This document shows positions 26,935-35,199 of a stretch of DNA of 62,718 bases, in pieces. The first letter of the stretch is position 1. Each line of letters starts with the position of its first letter. The notes beneath the pieces were generated by a model. The model was not told the origin of the DNA. It worked only from the letters and a program-made list of their open reading frames with translations, and ran no database searches. Both the position numbers and the translations under genes were made by a program. The DNA is from an uncultured Lachnospiraceae bacterium (GTDB lineage: Bacteria > Bacillota > Clostridia > Lachnospirales > Lachnospiraceae): assembly GCA_945949045.1 (NCBI GenBank), contig CAMFDG010000008.1, positions 1 to 62,718 on the forward strand, given 5' to 3'.

Positions 26935-27610
26935 CGTCATAGTCACCCTGCTTACTATCACTGACGATAGTGCCTTTCTTGATGGTAATCACACGCTTCT
27001 TCATTACCTTGACAATCTCAAGATTATGTGTGACAACCACCACCGTTGTTCCCCTGCTGTTGATCTCCTCCAAAAGCTTCATGATTTCCCAGGCATTATT
27101 GTTATCCAGATTTCCAGTGGGCTCATCTGCCAGAAGAATATCCGGATCATTGACCAGTGCTCTTGCAATGGCCACTCTCTGCTGTTCTCCTCCGGAAAGC
27201 TGCTTCGGATAGGAACGATACTTGGCTGCCAGACCTACCATGGAAAGCATAAGGGGCACCTGTTTCTTTATTCTGCTGTTAGGCTCCCCCACAACCTTCT
27301 GGGCAAAGGCCACATTGTCAAAGACATTACGGTCCTTAAGAAGCCGGAAATCCTGAAAAACGACTCCGATTTTGCGCCGAAATTTCGGAAGCTGCTTGTG
27401 TTTGATCTTGCCCAGCACCTTGCCGTTGATCATGACCCTCCCCTCCGACGGCTCCAGTTCCTTCAAAAGCAGACGAATCAATGTGGATTTGCCGGATCCA
27501 CTGTCTCCGACGATAAATACAAACTCTCCGTCTGCAATTTCCAAATTCACATCATTTAATGCAGGCGTACCTGCAGAATATGACTTACTGACATGTTCCA
27601 GTTTAATCAT
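26924..27610 (-). CDS. ftsE: Cell division ATP-binding protein FtsE
   Basis: The 228-residue ABC ATPase has Walker A 'FIVGDSGSGKSTLIRLL', Q-loop 'VFQDFRLL', signature 'LSGGEQQRVAIARALVNDP', Walker B 'ILLADEPTGNLD' and a switch His ('VVVTHNLEIV'). Together with FtsX it couples ATP hydrolysis to cell-wall remodelling at division. The C-terminus is acidic ('GDYDDED'). An AAGGAG lies 6 bases before the ATG. Confidence 0.95.
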   Translation of the reverse strand: MIKLEHVSKSYSAGTPALNDVNLEIADGEFVFIVGDSGSGKSTLIRLLLKELEPSEGRVMINGKVLGKIKHKQLPKFRRKIGVVFQDFRLLKDRNVFDNVAFAQKVVGEPNSRIKKQVPLMLSMVGLAAKYRSYPKQLSGGEQQRVAIARALVNDPDILLADEPTGNLDNNNAWEIMKLLEEINSRGTTVVVVTHNLEIVKVMKKRVITIKKGTIVSDSKQGDYDDED

Positions 27611-27630
27611 GGTTACTCCTTCAAATAGTT

Positions 27631-28719
27631 CTAATAGTCAAGGGATTCCATATACTTCATATACTTGACTACCATGAGAGCAATCTTAAAGGTGATGGCA
27701 TCCTCAAAGACGCGGAGATCAAGCCCCGTGCTCTTCTGCAGCTTATCCAGGCGATACACCAACGTATTCCTGTGAATATACAGCTGTCTTGAGGTCTCCG
27801 AAACATTAAGATTATTCTCAAAAAACTTATTAATTGTTGATAATAATTCCTCGTCGAAATCATCCGGAGACTTGTCCCCGAAGATTTCCCGGATGAACAT
27901 TTTGCACAGAGGAATCGGAAGCTGATAGATCAGACGTCCAATTCCCAGCTGGGAATAGGCGATCACATCCTGATCCTCGAAAAAGATTTTTCCTACATCA
28001 AGGGCCATCCGGGCCTCTTTGTAAGAGCGTGACACCTCCTTAAGCTCCCCGACAATGGTGCCGTATGCAATATGAATACTGCAGCTATTGTCTGACCGGA
28101 ACAGATTAATGATCACATCCGCCGTCCGGTTCAGGTCCTCGTAGGTCTCATTCTCCCCCAGTTCCTTTACCACGATAATGTCCTTCTCATCAACCGCGGT
28201 GACAAAATCCTTGGATTTTCCTCCAAACAGCCCCCGAATCTTCTCCAATTCGTTGCCATCCTTCTCCCTGTTGGTCTCCACAAGAAATACGACTCTTCGC
28301 ACCTCTGTCTCAATGTGCAGCTTCTTGGCTCTATTGTATATATCTACCAAAAGCAGGTTATCAAGAATCAGGTTCTTGATAAAATTGTCCTTATCGAACC
28401 TCTCTTTATATGCAACCAGCAGATTCTGAATCTGAAAAACCGCAATCTTGCCGATCATATACACATCCTCTGTATCCCCATAAGCCAGAAGAATATACTC
28501 AAGCTGGTGTTCGTCAAACACTTTAAAAAACTGGCAGCCGGCAACCACCTGACTATCCGCAGGCGAGCCGACAAATTCCTGTGCCGGTGTGATGAACTTA
28601 TCTGCTTCCGGAAAGGTCGCAGCAAGAATTTTTCCCTCTACATCAATTACACATAGATCCGTGCGTGTGATGCCTTTTAACCCATCAATCGTGTTCTGAA
28701 GTATCTGATTGGAAATCAT
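27631..28719 (-). CDS. PucR/CdaR-type helix-turn-helix regulator
   Basis: The 362-residue protein has an N-terminal sensory region (about 1-100), a central GGDEF-like CdaR domain (about 130-270) and a C-terminal HTH_30 ('NLNVSETSRQLYIHRNTLVYRLDKLQ'-type motif, positions about 305-335). Proteins of this sugar-diacid/PucR class activate nearby metabolic genes upon ligand binding. Here it sits alone upstream of ftsE, with a strong SD (AGAAGGAG). The ligand and targets are not predictable; coupling to ftsEX is not a known pairing. Confidence 0.87.
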   Translation of the reverse strand: MISNQILQNTIDGLKGITRTDLCVIDVEGKILAATFPEADKFITPAQEFVGSPADSQVVAGCQFFKVFDEHQLEYILLAYGDTEDVYMIGKIAVFQIQNLLVAYKERFDKDNFIKNLILDNLLLVDIYNRAKKLHIETEVRRVVFLVETNREKDGNELEKIRGLFGGKSKDFVTAVDEKDIIVVKELGENETYEDLNRTADVIINLFRSDNSCSIHIAYGTIVGELKEVSRSYKEARMALDVGKIFFEDQDVIAYSQLGIGRLIYQLPIPLCKMFIREIFGDKSPDDFDEELLSTINKFFENNLNVSETSRQLYIHRNTLVYRLDKLQKSTGLDLRVFEDAITFKIALMVVKYMKYMESLDY

Positions 28720-28793
28720 AGCCCATTCTCCTTCTCCCCAAATTTGATATTTGCATAAATATCACTTTTTATTTTAAGGCATTTCGTCAAAAA

Positions 28794-28838
28794 AAGAAAG
28801 AGGAAATGTGCATTTTTTATACATTTCCTCTCTTTTCT
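28794..28838 (-). terminator. Hairpin terminator downstream of the WecG/TagA gene
   Basis: AGAGGAAATGT and ACATTTCCTCT form a strong stem around an AT-rich loop, followed on the minus strand by AAAG and a U-containing tail. It lies about 45 bases past the 28880-29557 stop. The opposite strand also has a T-rich tail. Confidence 0.65.
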
Positions 28839-28879
28839 TTTTCTGAACTTAGTGAATTTTCATTGTTCATATTGAACAA

Positions 28880-29557
28880 TCAGCTATTCTTTTCCTGTCC
28901 GTAACTGTTTAATCTCTTTTCCAGCCTTCTGGTACGAATCAGACTTCGAATTCCTCCCGCAAAACGTTTCTCCGGTTTCTGATGTTTTCTGTCACCCACA
29001 CCATACCAAAGACCAGCGGACAGCTTATCTCTGTTTTCCACCAGAAAATGCTCCTGTGCCGGGCTGGGAAGGACACTCAAAATCACATCCGGCGAGTTGG
29101 AGTTGATTTCGTTGACAACCGCGTCCACTGCACCCTGACAGGTCTCCAGCGCCTCCACCCCATGAATCTCACATTTGGGATATTTCTCCCGAAGCTCCTC
29201 CTCAGCCTTCCTGGTATACTCCTCGGTATCCCCAATCAGAAATACCGTCTTATGATTTCGTTCGATACGCTTCATCATTTCATAGAAAAAATCATGGTGC
29301 TCGATCTCATGCTTACGCTGATACGTACCTGCGCCCACAGCATCCAATATTCCCGCCTCTGCAATGACTGTGTGCTCTGCGGTGGACAGGGCCTGCCGCA
29401 CTGCGTCATCCGTCTCCATCAGCATCAGCATATCCATATTCACTTCTTCAATTGTATGGAATCCGTGGTCAGACATCTGTTTTTCGATCTGCATGATCGT
29501 CTCACGGACCGTGTAATTATCCAACTCGATTCCCGCAATATCAATCTTTTTAATCAT
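28880..29557 (-). CDS. WecG/TagA/CpsF-family glycosyltransferase
   Basis: The 225-residue protein has the family pattern: 'VNMDMLMLMETDDAVRQAL', an acidic motif around 'AEAGILDAVGAG', and the late 'VLPSPAQEHFLVENRDKL' and 'GVGDRKHQKPEKRF' blocks. TagA-type members add N-acetylmannosamine to lipid-linked GlcNAc, forming the teichoic acid linkage unit; WecG types do likewise for enterobacterial antigen. With the teichoic-like locus 16 kb away it may supply the linkage sugar. The canonical Thr and Asp of TagA are partly changed, so activity is a prediction. No SD precedes the ATG; see the leaderless promoter. Confidence 0.87.
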   Translation of the reverse strand: MIKKIDIAGIELDNYTVRETIMQIEKQMSDHGFHTIEEVNMDMLMLMETDDAVRQALSTAEHTVIAEAGILDAVGAGTYQRKHEIEHHDFFYEMMKRIERNHKTVFLIGDTEEYTRKAEEELREKYPKCEIHGVEALETCQGAVDAVVNEINSNSPDVILSVLPSPAQEHFLVENRDKLSAGLWYGVGDRKHQKPEKRFAGGIRSLIRTRRLEKRLNSYGQEKNS

Positions 29558-29566
29558 AATAGGGTT

Positions 29567-29595
29567 AGTATATCAAAAAAGTAAAGATTTGGCAA
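29567..29595 (-). promoter_or_regulatory. Promoter of the WecG/TagA gene, giving a near-leaderless mRNA
   Basis: TTGCCA (29590-29595) and TATACT (29567-29572) are spaced 17 bp. The ATG at 29557 is only 9 bases after the -10 box, so the start point should fall within about 0-4 bases of it. No SD exists in this interval. Confidence 0.6.
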
Positions 29596-29944
29596 ATATT
29601 CTTTTGTTCGACAATTTTCTCTTTTTTCTTTCTTTTTTTTACATTTGAATTGTCAATCATTTTTTTTGCATATCGACGTCAATCGACAAACTTTATGATT
29701 TCTCAACAAAACAGCCGTTCGTTTTTCGCCAAAATCCGCGATCTATTTCGAATCCGTCCATGTGGATAACGTGCATAACTTCGTGTATAACTTGAATTTT
29801 GGGCATTTTCCCTTTTCATATTGTGGATAACTTTTTTCACCCTGCAATTCAAATTTCACTAAATTTGTACACTTTGTATATTTGCCCATTTTTTTGTTCC
29901 GCCAAAATGAAAGAAAGAAATTCGTGACTTCATTTGACGAACAA
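29596..29944. other. AT-rich non-coding region with four DnaA-box-like sites
   Basis: The 387-bp gap holds no gene. Two perfect DnaA boxes (TGTGGATAA, complement of TTATCCACA) lie at 29761-29769 and 29822-29830, with two 7-of-9 matches at 29770-29778 (CGTGCATAA) and 29782-29790 (CGTGTATAA), all in one orientation. Runs of T at about 29612-29640 make the area easy to melt. No dnaA, dnaN or change of gene direction is nearby, so this looks like a DnaA titration or regulatory site rather than the origin. A short palindrome (CAAATTTCACTAAATTTG, about 29848-29865) lies beside it. Confidence 0.55.
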
Positions 29945-31753
29945 TTATTTCATAGTAATCTTTGCTATTTCGGAGCATTTCCCAAAATAATTCGTTCCGT
30001 TATAGGTACGATACGCTCTTACCTTAAAAGTATAGACAGAACCTTTTTTCAACTTACTGTTTGTGTAGGTAACTGTGGTCTTTCCCTTGACCGTAATGAC
30101 CTTTTCATATTTACCGCTTTTCGTATTGAGCCGGTATACCTGATAGCCATCCGCTCCCTCTACCGGATTCCACTTCAGTGTAACAGATGGCATTTTCGAA
30201 GAAAGCTTCAGATTCTGCACCTTTGCCGGTTTTGTCACCGCCTTTAGCACACTGCAGCATGCTCCAAAATAAGATGTGCCATTCACCTTCCGATAGGCTC
30301 TAAGTTTGTACTGATATTCTGTCCCGGTAGACAGACCGCTGTCTACATATGTAAATTGGGAATTCCCCTTTACAAGTGCAATTCTCTCATAAGCCTTTTT
30401 GTCTGTGTCGTAGCGATAGATGCAATAGCCATCCGCCCCCGTTACTTTTTTCCAGGACAGTTCAATAGAGGTGGAGGATCGGGTATTTGCCGATACCCCG
30501 GTAAGTTTCGCCGGAAGCGTCGTCGCCTCCAACACATCGGAATAGGTTCCGTAATAATTCGCTCCCCCTATGGTCCAATACCCCCGAACCCTGTACTGAT
30601 AGGTTTTGCCTGCTTCTAACCCCGTGTCTGTATAGTTTTTCTTCGTAGTAGCACCCAGATAAACATATTTATTCTGATTCTCATCAAAACGATATACCCG
30701 ATACTTGGGCGCATCCCCCGCCCCTTTCCAGCTGAGCCTGATGGAATCCGTCGTCTGCGCAGAGGCTGCCAGCCCCGTTGTCTTTACCTTCGTGTCCTTA
30801 TACCAGAAATTCGCATCCAGATTACCTGAATAACCATCCACCTTTGCAACCGAAGAATACTGCCAAAAATCATAGTCATAGGATACATCCGCGTAGGGAA
30901 CCCCGCTTTTGGAATTACTGGTGGTCGTATTATTATAACGGGCGATCCAGATTCCGCAGTTTTTCAGTGCACCGGTATCAATATAGCTTTTGATCCAGGA
31001 ATAGGCCGCATAAACATAGGCATCGTATCCCGCAGCATGAATCGTATCTGCAAAGGCCTGACAGACTGCAGTCTCCTTAGCCTTTGAAAGTTTTCCCTCC
31101 GTCAGCCGGTTGTAGGAGCCCTTCTCCCGATCTATGACAATGGGCATGTCCACCTCCCAGTCATACAGATCAATCAGGTCGAGGAGATACTGTGCCTCCT
31201 CCACCGCCTCCTTCTCCGTCAGAGCCTGGGAAAAAACGTACAGCCCCACATCGATATCATTTTTCAGCGCCCCCTGAATGTGGGAATCCGCACAGGTATC
31301 CTCATAAATTGTCCCTGCTGCGCTGTCTCTTGAAGCCGCTCTGACAAAAGCAAAATCGATGCCGGCAGCATGAATCTTTTGCCAATCCAATCCCGTTGTC
31401 TTCTTGTCTCCCTTGCTCTGCCACCAGGACACATCGATGCCCTGAAACATCGTCTTATCCTTTAAAGCTGCCTTATGATAATAGGAAGCTGTGGTATAAT
31501 TTCCCTGCGTCACAAAAGATGCGTTGATAAAATCATCTGTATAGGAAGCCTGCGTATCTGCACCGTATAAGGTCGGCATAAGAAAGGGATTGCTCCTCTG
31601 TATACCGTTATACACTGTTTCATCCTGCATCCCCGATCCCATTACACCGTCCTTCACCGTCTGGGCTGCCACGGGATGTCCGGACCAGGTCAAGGCGCAC
31701 AGTACAGCCGCAAAAATAACGCCAGCCGCCGCTTTTCTTTTCGTAAATTTCAA
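29945..31753 (-). CDS. Secreted GH25 lysozyme with three fibronectin type III domains
   Basis: The 602-residue protein has a signal peptide (1-30, 'VAAQT' at the end), a linker, and a GH25 domain starting at 'MFQGIDVSWWQSKGD'. Catalytic acidic residues appear in 'MPIVIDREKG', and other family features are 'LYVFSQAL' and 'FWQYSSVAKVDGYSG'. Three FnIII-like repeats follow (about 325-412, 413-505, 507-602), each ending in a 'YRVRGYWT'-type strand. It should cut the MurNAc-GlcNAc bond of peptidoglycan outside the cell. The start is a TTG after GGAGGAAAAAAT. It is one of several wall hydrolases in this stretch. Confidence 0.88.
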   Translation of the reverse strand: MKFTKRKAAAGVIFAAVLCALTWSGHPVAAQTVKDGVMGSGMQDETVYNGIQRSNPFLMPTLYGADTQASYTDDFINASFVTQGNYTTASYYHKAALKDKTMFQGIDVSWWQSKGDKKTTGLDWQKIHAAGIDFAFVRAASRDSAAGTIYEDTCADSHIQGALKNDIDVGLYVFSQALTEKEAVEEAQYLLDLIDLYDWEVDMPIVIDREKGSYNRLTEGKLSKAKETAVCQAFADTIHAAGYDAYVYAAYSWIKSYIDTGALKNCGIWIARYNNTTTSNSKSGVPYADVSYDYDFWQYSSVAKVDGYSGNLDANFWYKDTKVKTTGLAASAQTTDSIRLSWKGAGDAPKYRVYRFDENQNKYVYLGATTKKNYTDTGLEAGKTYQYRVRGYWTIGGANYYGTYSDVLEATTLPAKLTGVSANTRSSTSIELSWKKVTGADGYCIYRYDTDKKAYERIALVKGNSQFTYVDSGLSTGTEYQYKLRAYRKVNGTSYFGACCSVLKAVTKPAKVQNLKLSSKMPSVTLKWNPVEGADGYQVYRLNTKSGKYEKVITVKGKTTVTYTNSKLKKGSVYTFKVRAYRTYNGTNYFGKCSEIAKITMK

Positions 31754-31797
31754 ATTTTTTCCTCCTAATGTAACCTTTTTTCAAGCCATTCTGTTTC

Positions 31798-31826
31798 ATA
31801 CTACGGGTTTATCGCACATTTGTCAA
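31798..31826 (-). promoter_or_regulatory. Promoter of the GH25 lysozyme gene
   Basis: TTGACA (31821-31826) and TAGTAT (31798-31803) are 17 bp apart on the minus strand, about 45 bases before the TTG start. Confidence 0.65.
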
Positions 31827-31876
31827 TTTGTAAATCCTGTAAATTTCCATGTCCCATGCGTTTTCTCCACGCAAAA

Positions 31877-31906
31877 ACAGACCATACATTTTACTGTATG
31901 GTCTGT
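31877..31906 (-). terminator. Terminator of the NlpC/P60 gene
   Basis: ACAGACCATACA and TGTATGGTCTGT form a perfect 12-bp stem with a 6-base loop, followed on the minus strand by TTTTTG. It lies 25 bases after the stop codon at 31932. Confidence 0.85.
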
Positions 31907-31931
31907 TCATCCTTTTGTGAATGGCTATATT

Positions 31932-33158
31932 TTAGAAGATTCTTCTGACTGCCAAAATTGTTCTGTAATTTGCCGGAGAAGTAATCTTAATTCCTGTGCT
32001 CGGGTTACTTGCATGGACAATGGAATTATTGCCAATGTAAATTCCCACATGTCCGCTGTAGCAAACGATGTCTCCAGGCTGCATCTCCGATGTGCTGACA
32101 CCATAACCGCAGCTTCTCATTGCGCTGGAGCTGTGCGGAAGGCTGATGCCGAATTTTGCGTAAACCGACATTACAAACCCTGAGCAGTCTGCTCCGTTGG
32201 TCAGGCTCGTTCCGCCATATACATACGGATTGCCGACAAACTGGCAGGCATAGCTGGCAACTGCTGCTCCGTTGGATCCGCTCGGAGCCTCATAAGAAGT
32301 CTCCTTGGAAGAACCTGACGAGGAGCTGCTGGCTGATGAACTGCTGCCCGATGAACTTCCGGAAGACTGTGTGCTGCTAGTCTGCTGAGCCTTCATAGCA
32401 GCCTCTTCAGCCGCCTTACGTTCTTCTTCTTCTCTCTTGAGCCGGGCTGCCTCCTCCTCTGCGGATTCTGCATAGGTATACTCTGTAGACAGGGTCACAT
32501 AATCCAGAGAAACATATCCCTCTCCTTCATCTACAGATACACCAACCCATCCATCCTTGGACTCATCAGTAACCGTAAGGTCATCGCCTCCCGGAACCAA
32601 TGTAATAACCTCTGCCTTCCTGGATGCCTTTGTACGAACCTTTAAGGTCTCAGTCTCGACAAGTGCCACCCGGCGTCCCGCCTTCTTTGCAAACTTCTCA
32701 TCTCCGACCTTGACATAATCGCTCTTAACATATCCGGTTACAGATCCGGACTTGATCTTGTACCAGTCACCCTTCTTACCGATAACGGTACCTACGTTGT
32801 TCGTATACAGCTTACCTAATGACTTGCTGTCTGTGGATGGCTTCTTACGAATATGAACATAATCAGTCACTGTGGCAACAGCGATATCCTCATACTCTGA
32901 CTTCACAACGGGAGCCTCGTTCTCCGATACCTTCGGCTGTGCACTCGCTACAGTAGCCTCATCATCTACCGCTGCCGCACACTGGCTTAACGCGAGAGAA
33001 AAACCGGCCGTCGGAAGAGAGGATGTCGTTGCAAGATCTGCAGTATAGCCGGAAACTCCGGCCACCGGAGCAGCCTCTGCTCCAAATGCGAAACTTCCTA
33101 CTGTCAGAACACCAGCCAGTCCACACGCGGTTAATTTAAGTAACGACTTTTGTATCAT
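31932..33158 (-). CDS. SH3-domain NlpC/P60 peptidoglycan endopeptidase
   Basis: The 408-residue secreted protein has a signal peptide ('LLKLTACGLAGVLTVG', ending near AEAAP), two SH3b domains (about 90-150 and 160-230), a charged coiled coil ('EEEAARLKREEEERKAAEEA'), a Ser-rich linker, and a C-terminal NlpC/P60 domain. Catalytic Cys is in 'GADCSGFVMSVYAKFG' and catalytic His in 'CYSGHVGIYIG'. It should cleave the gamma-D-Glu to diamino acid bond of stem peptides, with the SH3b domains binding the wall. It has its own consensus promoter and terminator, so it is a single-gene unit, probably highly expressed. Confidence 0.95.
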   Translation of the reverse strand: MIQKSLLKLTACGLAGVLTVGSFAFGAEAAPVAGVSGYTADLATTSSLPTAGFSLALSQCAAAVDDEATVASAQPKVSENEAPVVKSEYEDIAVATVTDYVHIRKKPSTDSKSLGKLYTNNVGTVIGKKGDWYKIKSGSVTGYVKSDYVKVGDEKFAKKAGRRVALVETETLKVRTKASRKAEVITLVPGGDDLTVTDESKDGWVGVSVDEGEGYVSLDYVTLSTEYTYAESAEEEAARLKREEEERKAAEEAAMKAQQTSSTQSSGSSSGSSSSASSSSSGSSKETSYEAPSGSNGAAVASYACQFVGNPYVYGGTSLTNGADCSGFVMSVYAKFGISLPHSSSAMRSCGYGVSTSEMQPGDIVCYSGHVGIYIGNNSIVHASNPSTGIKITSPANYRTILAVRRIF

Positions 33159-33232
33159 TTCTGTCCTCCAATGAATTGAATTTCAGTTTTCGCTATTTGT
33201 TATTACAAACTTGTTACATTTATTACGATGCT

Positions 33233-33261
33233 ATTATAGCAAAGCTACGTATATGTGTCAA
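33233..33261 (-). promoter_or_regulatory. Consensus promoter of the NlpC/P60 gene
   Basis: TTGACA (33256-33261) and TATAAT (33233-33238) are spaced exactly 17 bp, both perfect matches, giving a 5' leader of about 65-70 bases before the ATG at 33158. Confidence 0.88.
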
Positions 33262-33366
33262 CCCTGTGTTACTGTTGGCAAAACTTTCCTTTTTCGTATC
33301 TATTCAGAACCCTATGCAAATCAGAGAAACAGATTTGTCATGCTTTTTGATTGTTAAAGGAGGCTT

Positions 33367-33526
33367 TGGGCGTGGGAACTAATAATTTGATTTTTACATC
33401 CCGCAAAACGCCTAAAATGTGGGCGTGGAGAGTAAGCAGTTGGAATATACACCCAATTGTTATTTTTTAGTGTGTTTTAATCATGGAAATTGGGATGTAG
33501 GAAACAAATTTTTTCTCATATGTCCA
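33367..33526. repeat. Cluster of three about 36-bp REP-like hairpin repeats
   Basis: Copies lie at 33367-33402, 33420-33455 and 33491-33526, each starting TGGG and ending near CCCA, with partly complementary ends. Spacing between starts is 53 and 71. The first copy shares the 14-mer GGAACTAATAATTT with the reverse complement of a copy at 59362-59396, and the third resembles the copy at 59230-59264. Together they form a dispersed repeat family with the cluster at 59230-59467. They fill the gap upstream of a small plus-strand gene. Confidence 0.72.
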
Positions 33527-33537
33527 ATTTAGGAATC

Positions 33538-33566
33538 TTGCTTTTTCTCCTAATCTGTGGCATAAT
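33538..33566 (+). promoter_or_regulatory. Promoter of the YjfB-like gene
   Basis: TTGCTT (33538-33543) and CATAAT (33561-33566) are 17 bp apart on the plus strand, with a leader of about 110 bases before the ATG at 33683. The -35 element lies right behind the last REP-like repeat. Confidence 0.5.
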
Positions 33567-33682
33567 AGAGATAGCATGAAAGAGAAAGATTTATTTTGAT
33601 AAGGGGATTTCATAATTGAATCAGTCCATTTGCTGCGGCAATTCCACATGGGCTGTTGTTCAAGAACAGGAGGTGGCATAAT

Positions 33683-33877
33683 ATGAACATTGGAGCTATT
33701 GGTCCTGCGCTCAGTGCGGTCAGCGCTTCCGAGCCGAATTCCGTGGCCGGAGCTGTCAGCCTCAAGATGCTTGACAAGACATTAGACACCGGCGAAGCCA
33801 TGAACGCCGGACTCGCAAAGATGATGGAGAATTCCGTCAACCCGAATATCGGAAGCAATTTCGATATGTCCGTATAG
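33683..33877 (+). CDS. YjfB-like putative motility protein
   Basis: This 64-residue protein reads 'MNIGAIGPALSAVSASEPNS' at its start and has the alternating small-residue pattern with a late 'MNAGLAKMMENSV' segment of the YjfB_motility family (Bacillus YjfB). It lacks a signal peptide and Cys. The ATG is preceded by AGGAGGTGG. It stands alone on the plus strand among minus-strand genes, with its own promoter and terminator. The family's function is not established; no flagellar genes are in this window. Confidence 0.8.
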   Translation: MNIGAIGPALSAVSASEPNSVAGAVSLKMLDKTLDTGEAMNAGLAKMMENSVNPNIGSNFDMSV

Positions 33878-33882
33878 CAGTC

Positions 33883-33922
33883 AAAAACCCGCTGCCGAAG
33901 TAATTCGCGCAGCGGGTTTTTT
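33883..33922. terminator. Intrinsic terminator between convergent genes
   Basis: AAAAACCCGCTGC and GCAGCGGGTTTTTT form a strong GC stem with T-runs on the plus strand and, less clearly, on the minus strand. It ends the YjfB-like gene and can also serve the RidA gene at 33939-34313. Confidence 0.9.
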
Positions 33923-33938
33923 CCATTATTTTAGTTAT

Positions 33939-34313
33939 TTATTTTTCTGCAATCGCCTCAATCTCCAGCATAACATCCTTCGGAAGTCTTGCCACTTCAA
34001 CGCAGCTTCTTGCCGGATACGGATTCGGGAAAAACTCTGCATACACTTCATTGATGGCACCAAAATCATTCATTTCTTTAATGAAAACCGTTGTTTTAAT
34101 TACCTTATCCATGCCTGTTCCTGCTGCCGCCAGCAGATTTGACAAATTTGTAAAAGCCTGTCTCGCCTGAGCCACCGACCCCTCCGGAATCTCTCCGGTT
34201 GCCGGAACCACCGGAATAATACCGGAAGTATAGACAAGGTTTTCTGTCTCAATTGCCTGAGAATATGGTCCGATTGCGGCCGGAGCCTGATCTGTGCTGA
34301 TTACTTTCTTCAT
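33939..34313 (-). CDS. RidA/YjgF-family enamine deaminase
   Basis: The 124-residue protein has the full RidA profile: 'APAAIGPYSQAIETENLVYTSG', the catalytic-site Arg in 'YPARSCVEVARLPKDVMLEIEA' and 'NLLAAAGTGMDKVIKTTVFI'. RidA hydrolyses reactive 2-aminoacrylate and other enamines made by PLP enzymes, protecting metabolism. It is cytoplasmic and trimeric in the family. The gene has a clear promoter and GGAGG site and stands alone. Confidence 0.95.
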   Translation of the reverse strand: MKKVISTDQAPAAIGPYSQAIETENLVYTSGIIPVVPATGEIPEGSVAQARQAFTNLSNLLAAAGTGMDKVIKTTVFIKEMNDFGAINEVYAEFFPNPYPARSCVEVARLPKDVMLEIEAIAEK

Positions 34314-34331
34314 TATATATATCCTCCTTGT

Positions 34332-34359
34332 ATAATATCTATTTTATATCTGTTTTCAA
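34332..34359 (-). promoter_or_regulatory. Promoter of the RidA gene
   Basis: TTGAAA (34354-34359) and TATTAT (34332-34337), spaced 16 bp, lie just before the AGGAGG of the RidA gene. The -35 box abuts the stop codon of the CvfB-like gene, so readthrough from it is also possible. Confidence 0.55.
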
Positions 34360-35199
34360 TTATAAACAATTCTTCCGTATTTTTCCATCCTGCAGTGTAA
34401 TTTTTCTTTCCTTATACAAATGTCCTACCGCCCGCTTGAAGGCAGCCTTACTGAGCCCTGTTTCCCGCTTGATTACCTCCGGACTTGCCTTTTCCGTAAA
34501 AGGCAGCACACCGGAATAGGAATCTAACAGTTCTAACAGCTTCACGGAATCCGCATCCATCTGGATATAGGCCAGATCCCGCAGAGTCAGATCCAGTTTT
34601 CCGTCGGGCTTCACAGCGGCAACCTTTGCCTCGATCACGTCCCCGATTTTCAAAAAGCTGTGGTCCTCCGAATTTGCAATCCTTGCGGAGTAACGGTCAT
34701 CCACGGAAACAAAGGCTCCGAAATTATCGGAAAATTCGTATACGCGCCCCTGTACCACATCCCCCTTCCGGTATGGCGATTCCCTGGAAAGCAGATCATA
34801 GAGCCCCCGCATACTGGCGCAGAGACGGCTGCTCTTATCAATATAAAGGGTGACAAGGATCTCATCTCCTGCCTCCGGACGACCGATCATCTCACGATAG
34901 GGAAGAAGCAGATCCTTTTCCAATCCCCAATCCAGAAAAGCTCCGATTTTGCTGACCTCCCGCACGATAAGAGGCGCATATGCTCCCAAGGTCAGTTTCG
35001 GTTCATTGGTTGTGGCGATCAGCCGGTCCTTGGAATCCTTATATAAAAACACACGGATCTTATCTCCCGGGGCTGCTTCCTGTGGCACCTGTTTTGCCGG
35101 AAGCAGCACGACATTCTCGCTGGTCATGCTGTCCGCCAGATACACACCAAAATCCACTTTTTTTCGGTAGTACAATTCCTGATATTCTCCAAGTTTCAT
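34360..35199 (-). CDS. CvfB-like S1-domain RNA-binding protein
   Basis: The 279-residue protein starts 'MKLGEYQELYYRKKVDFGVY' and has repeated S1-type OB folds (for example 'VSKIGAFLDWGLEKDLLLP' and 'VSVDDRYSARIANSEDHSFL') and a C-terminal winged-helix-like domain ('ETGLSKAAFKRAVGHLYKER'). This is the CvfB/YitL family, which binds RNA and influences virulence gene expression in Staphylococcus. The ATG overlaps the thioesterase stop (ATGA), indicating coupling. Confidence 0.9.
   Translation of the reverse strand: MKLGEYQELYYRKKVDFGVYLADSMTSENVVLLPAKQVPQEAAPGDKIRVFLYKDSKDRLIATTNEPKLTLGAYAPLIVREVSKIGAFLDWGLEKDLLLPYREMIGRPEAGDEILVTLYIDKSSRLCASMRGLYDLLSRESPYRKGDVVQGRVYEFSDNFGAFVSVDDRYSARIANSEDHSFLKIGDVIEAKVAAVKPDGKLDLTLRDLAYIQMDADSVKLLELLDSYSGVLPFTEKASPEVIKRETGLSKAAFKRAVGHLYKERKITLQDGKIRKNCL

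Noticed and set aside
29596-29944. Chromosomal origin of replication
   Set aside because: No dnaA, dnaN, rpmH or strand switch is nearby; four boxes alone do not define oriC.
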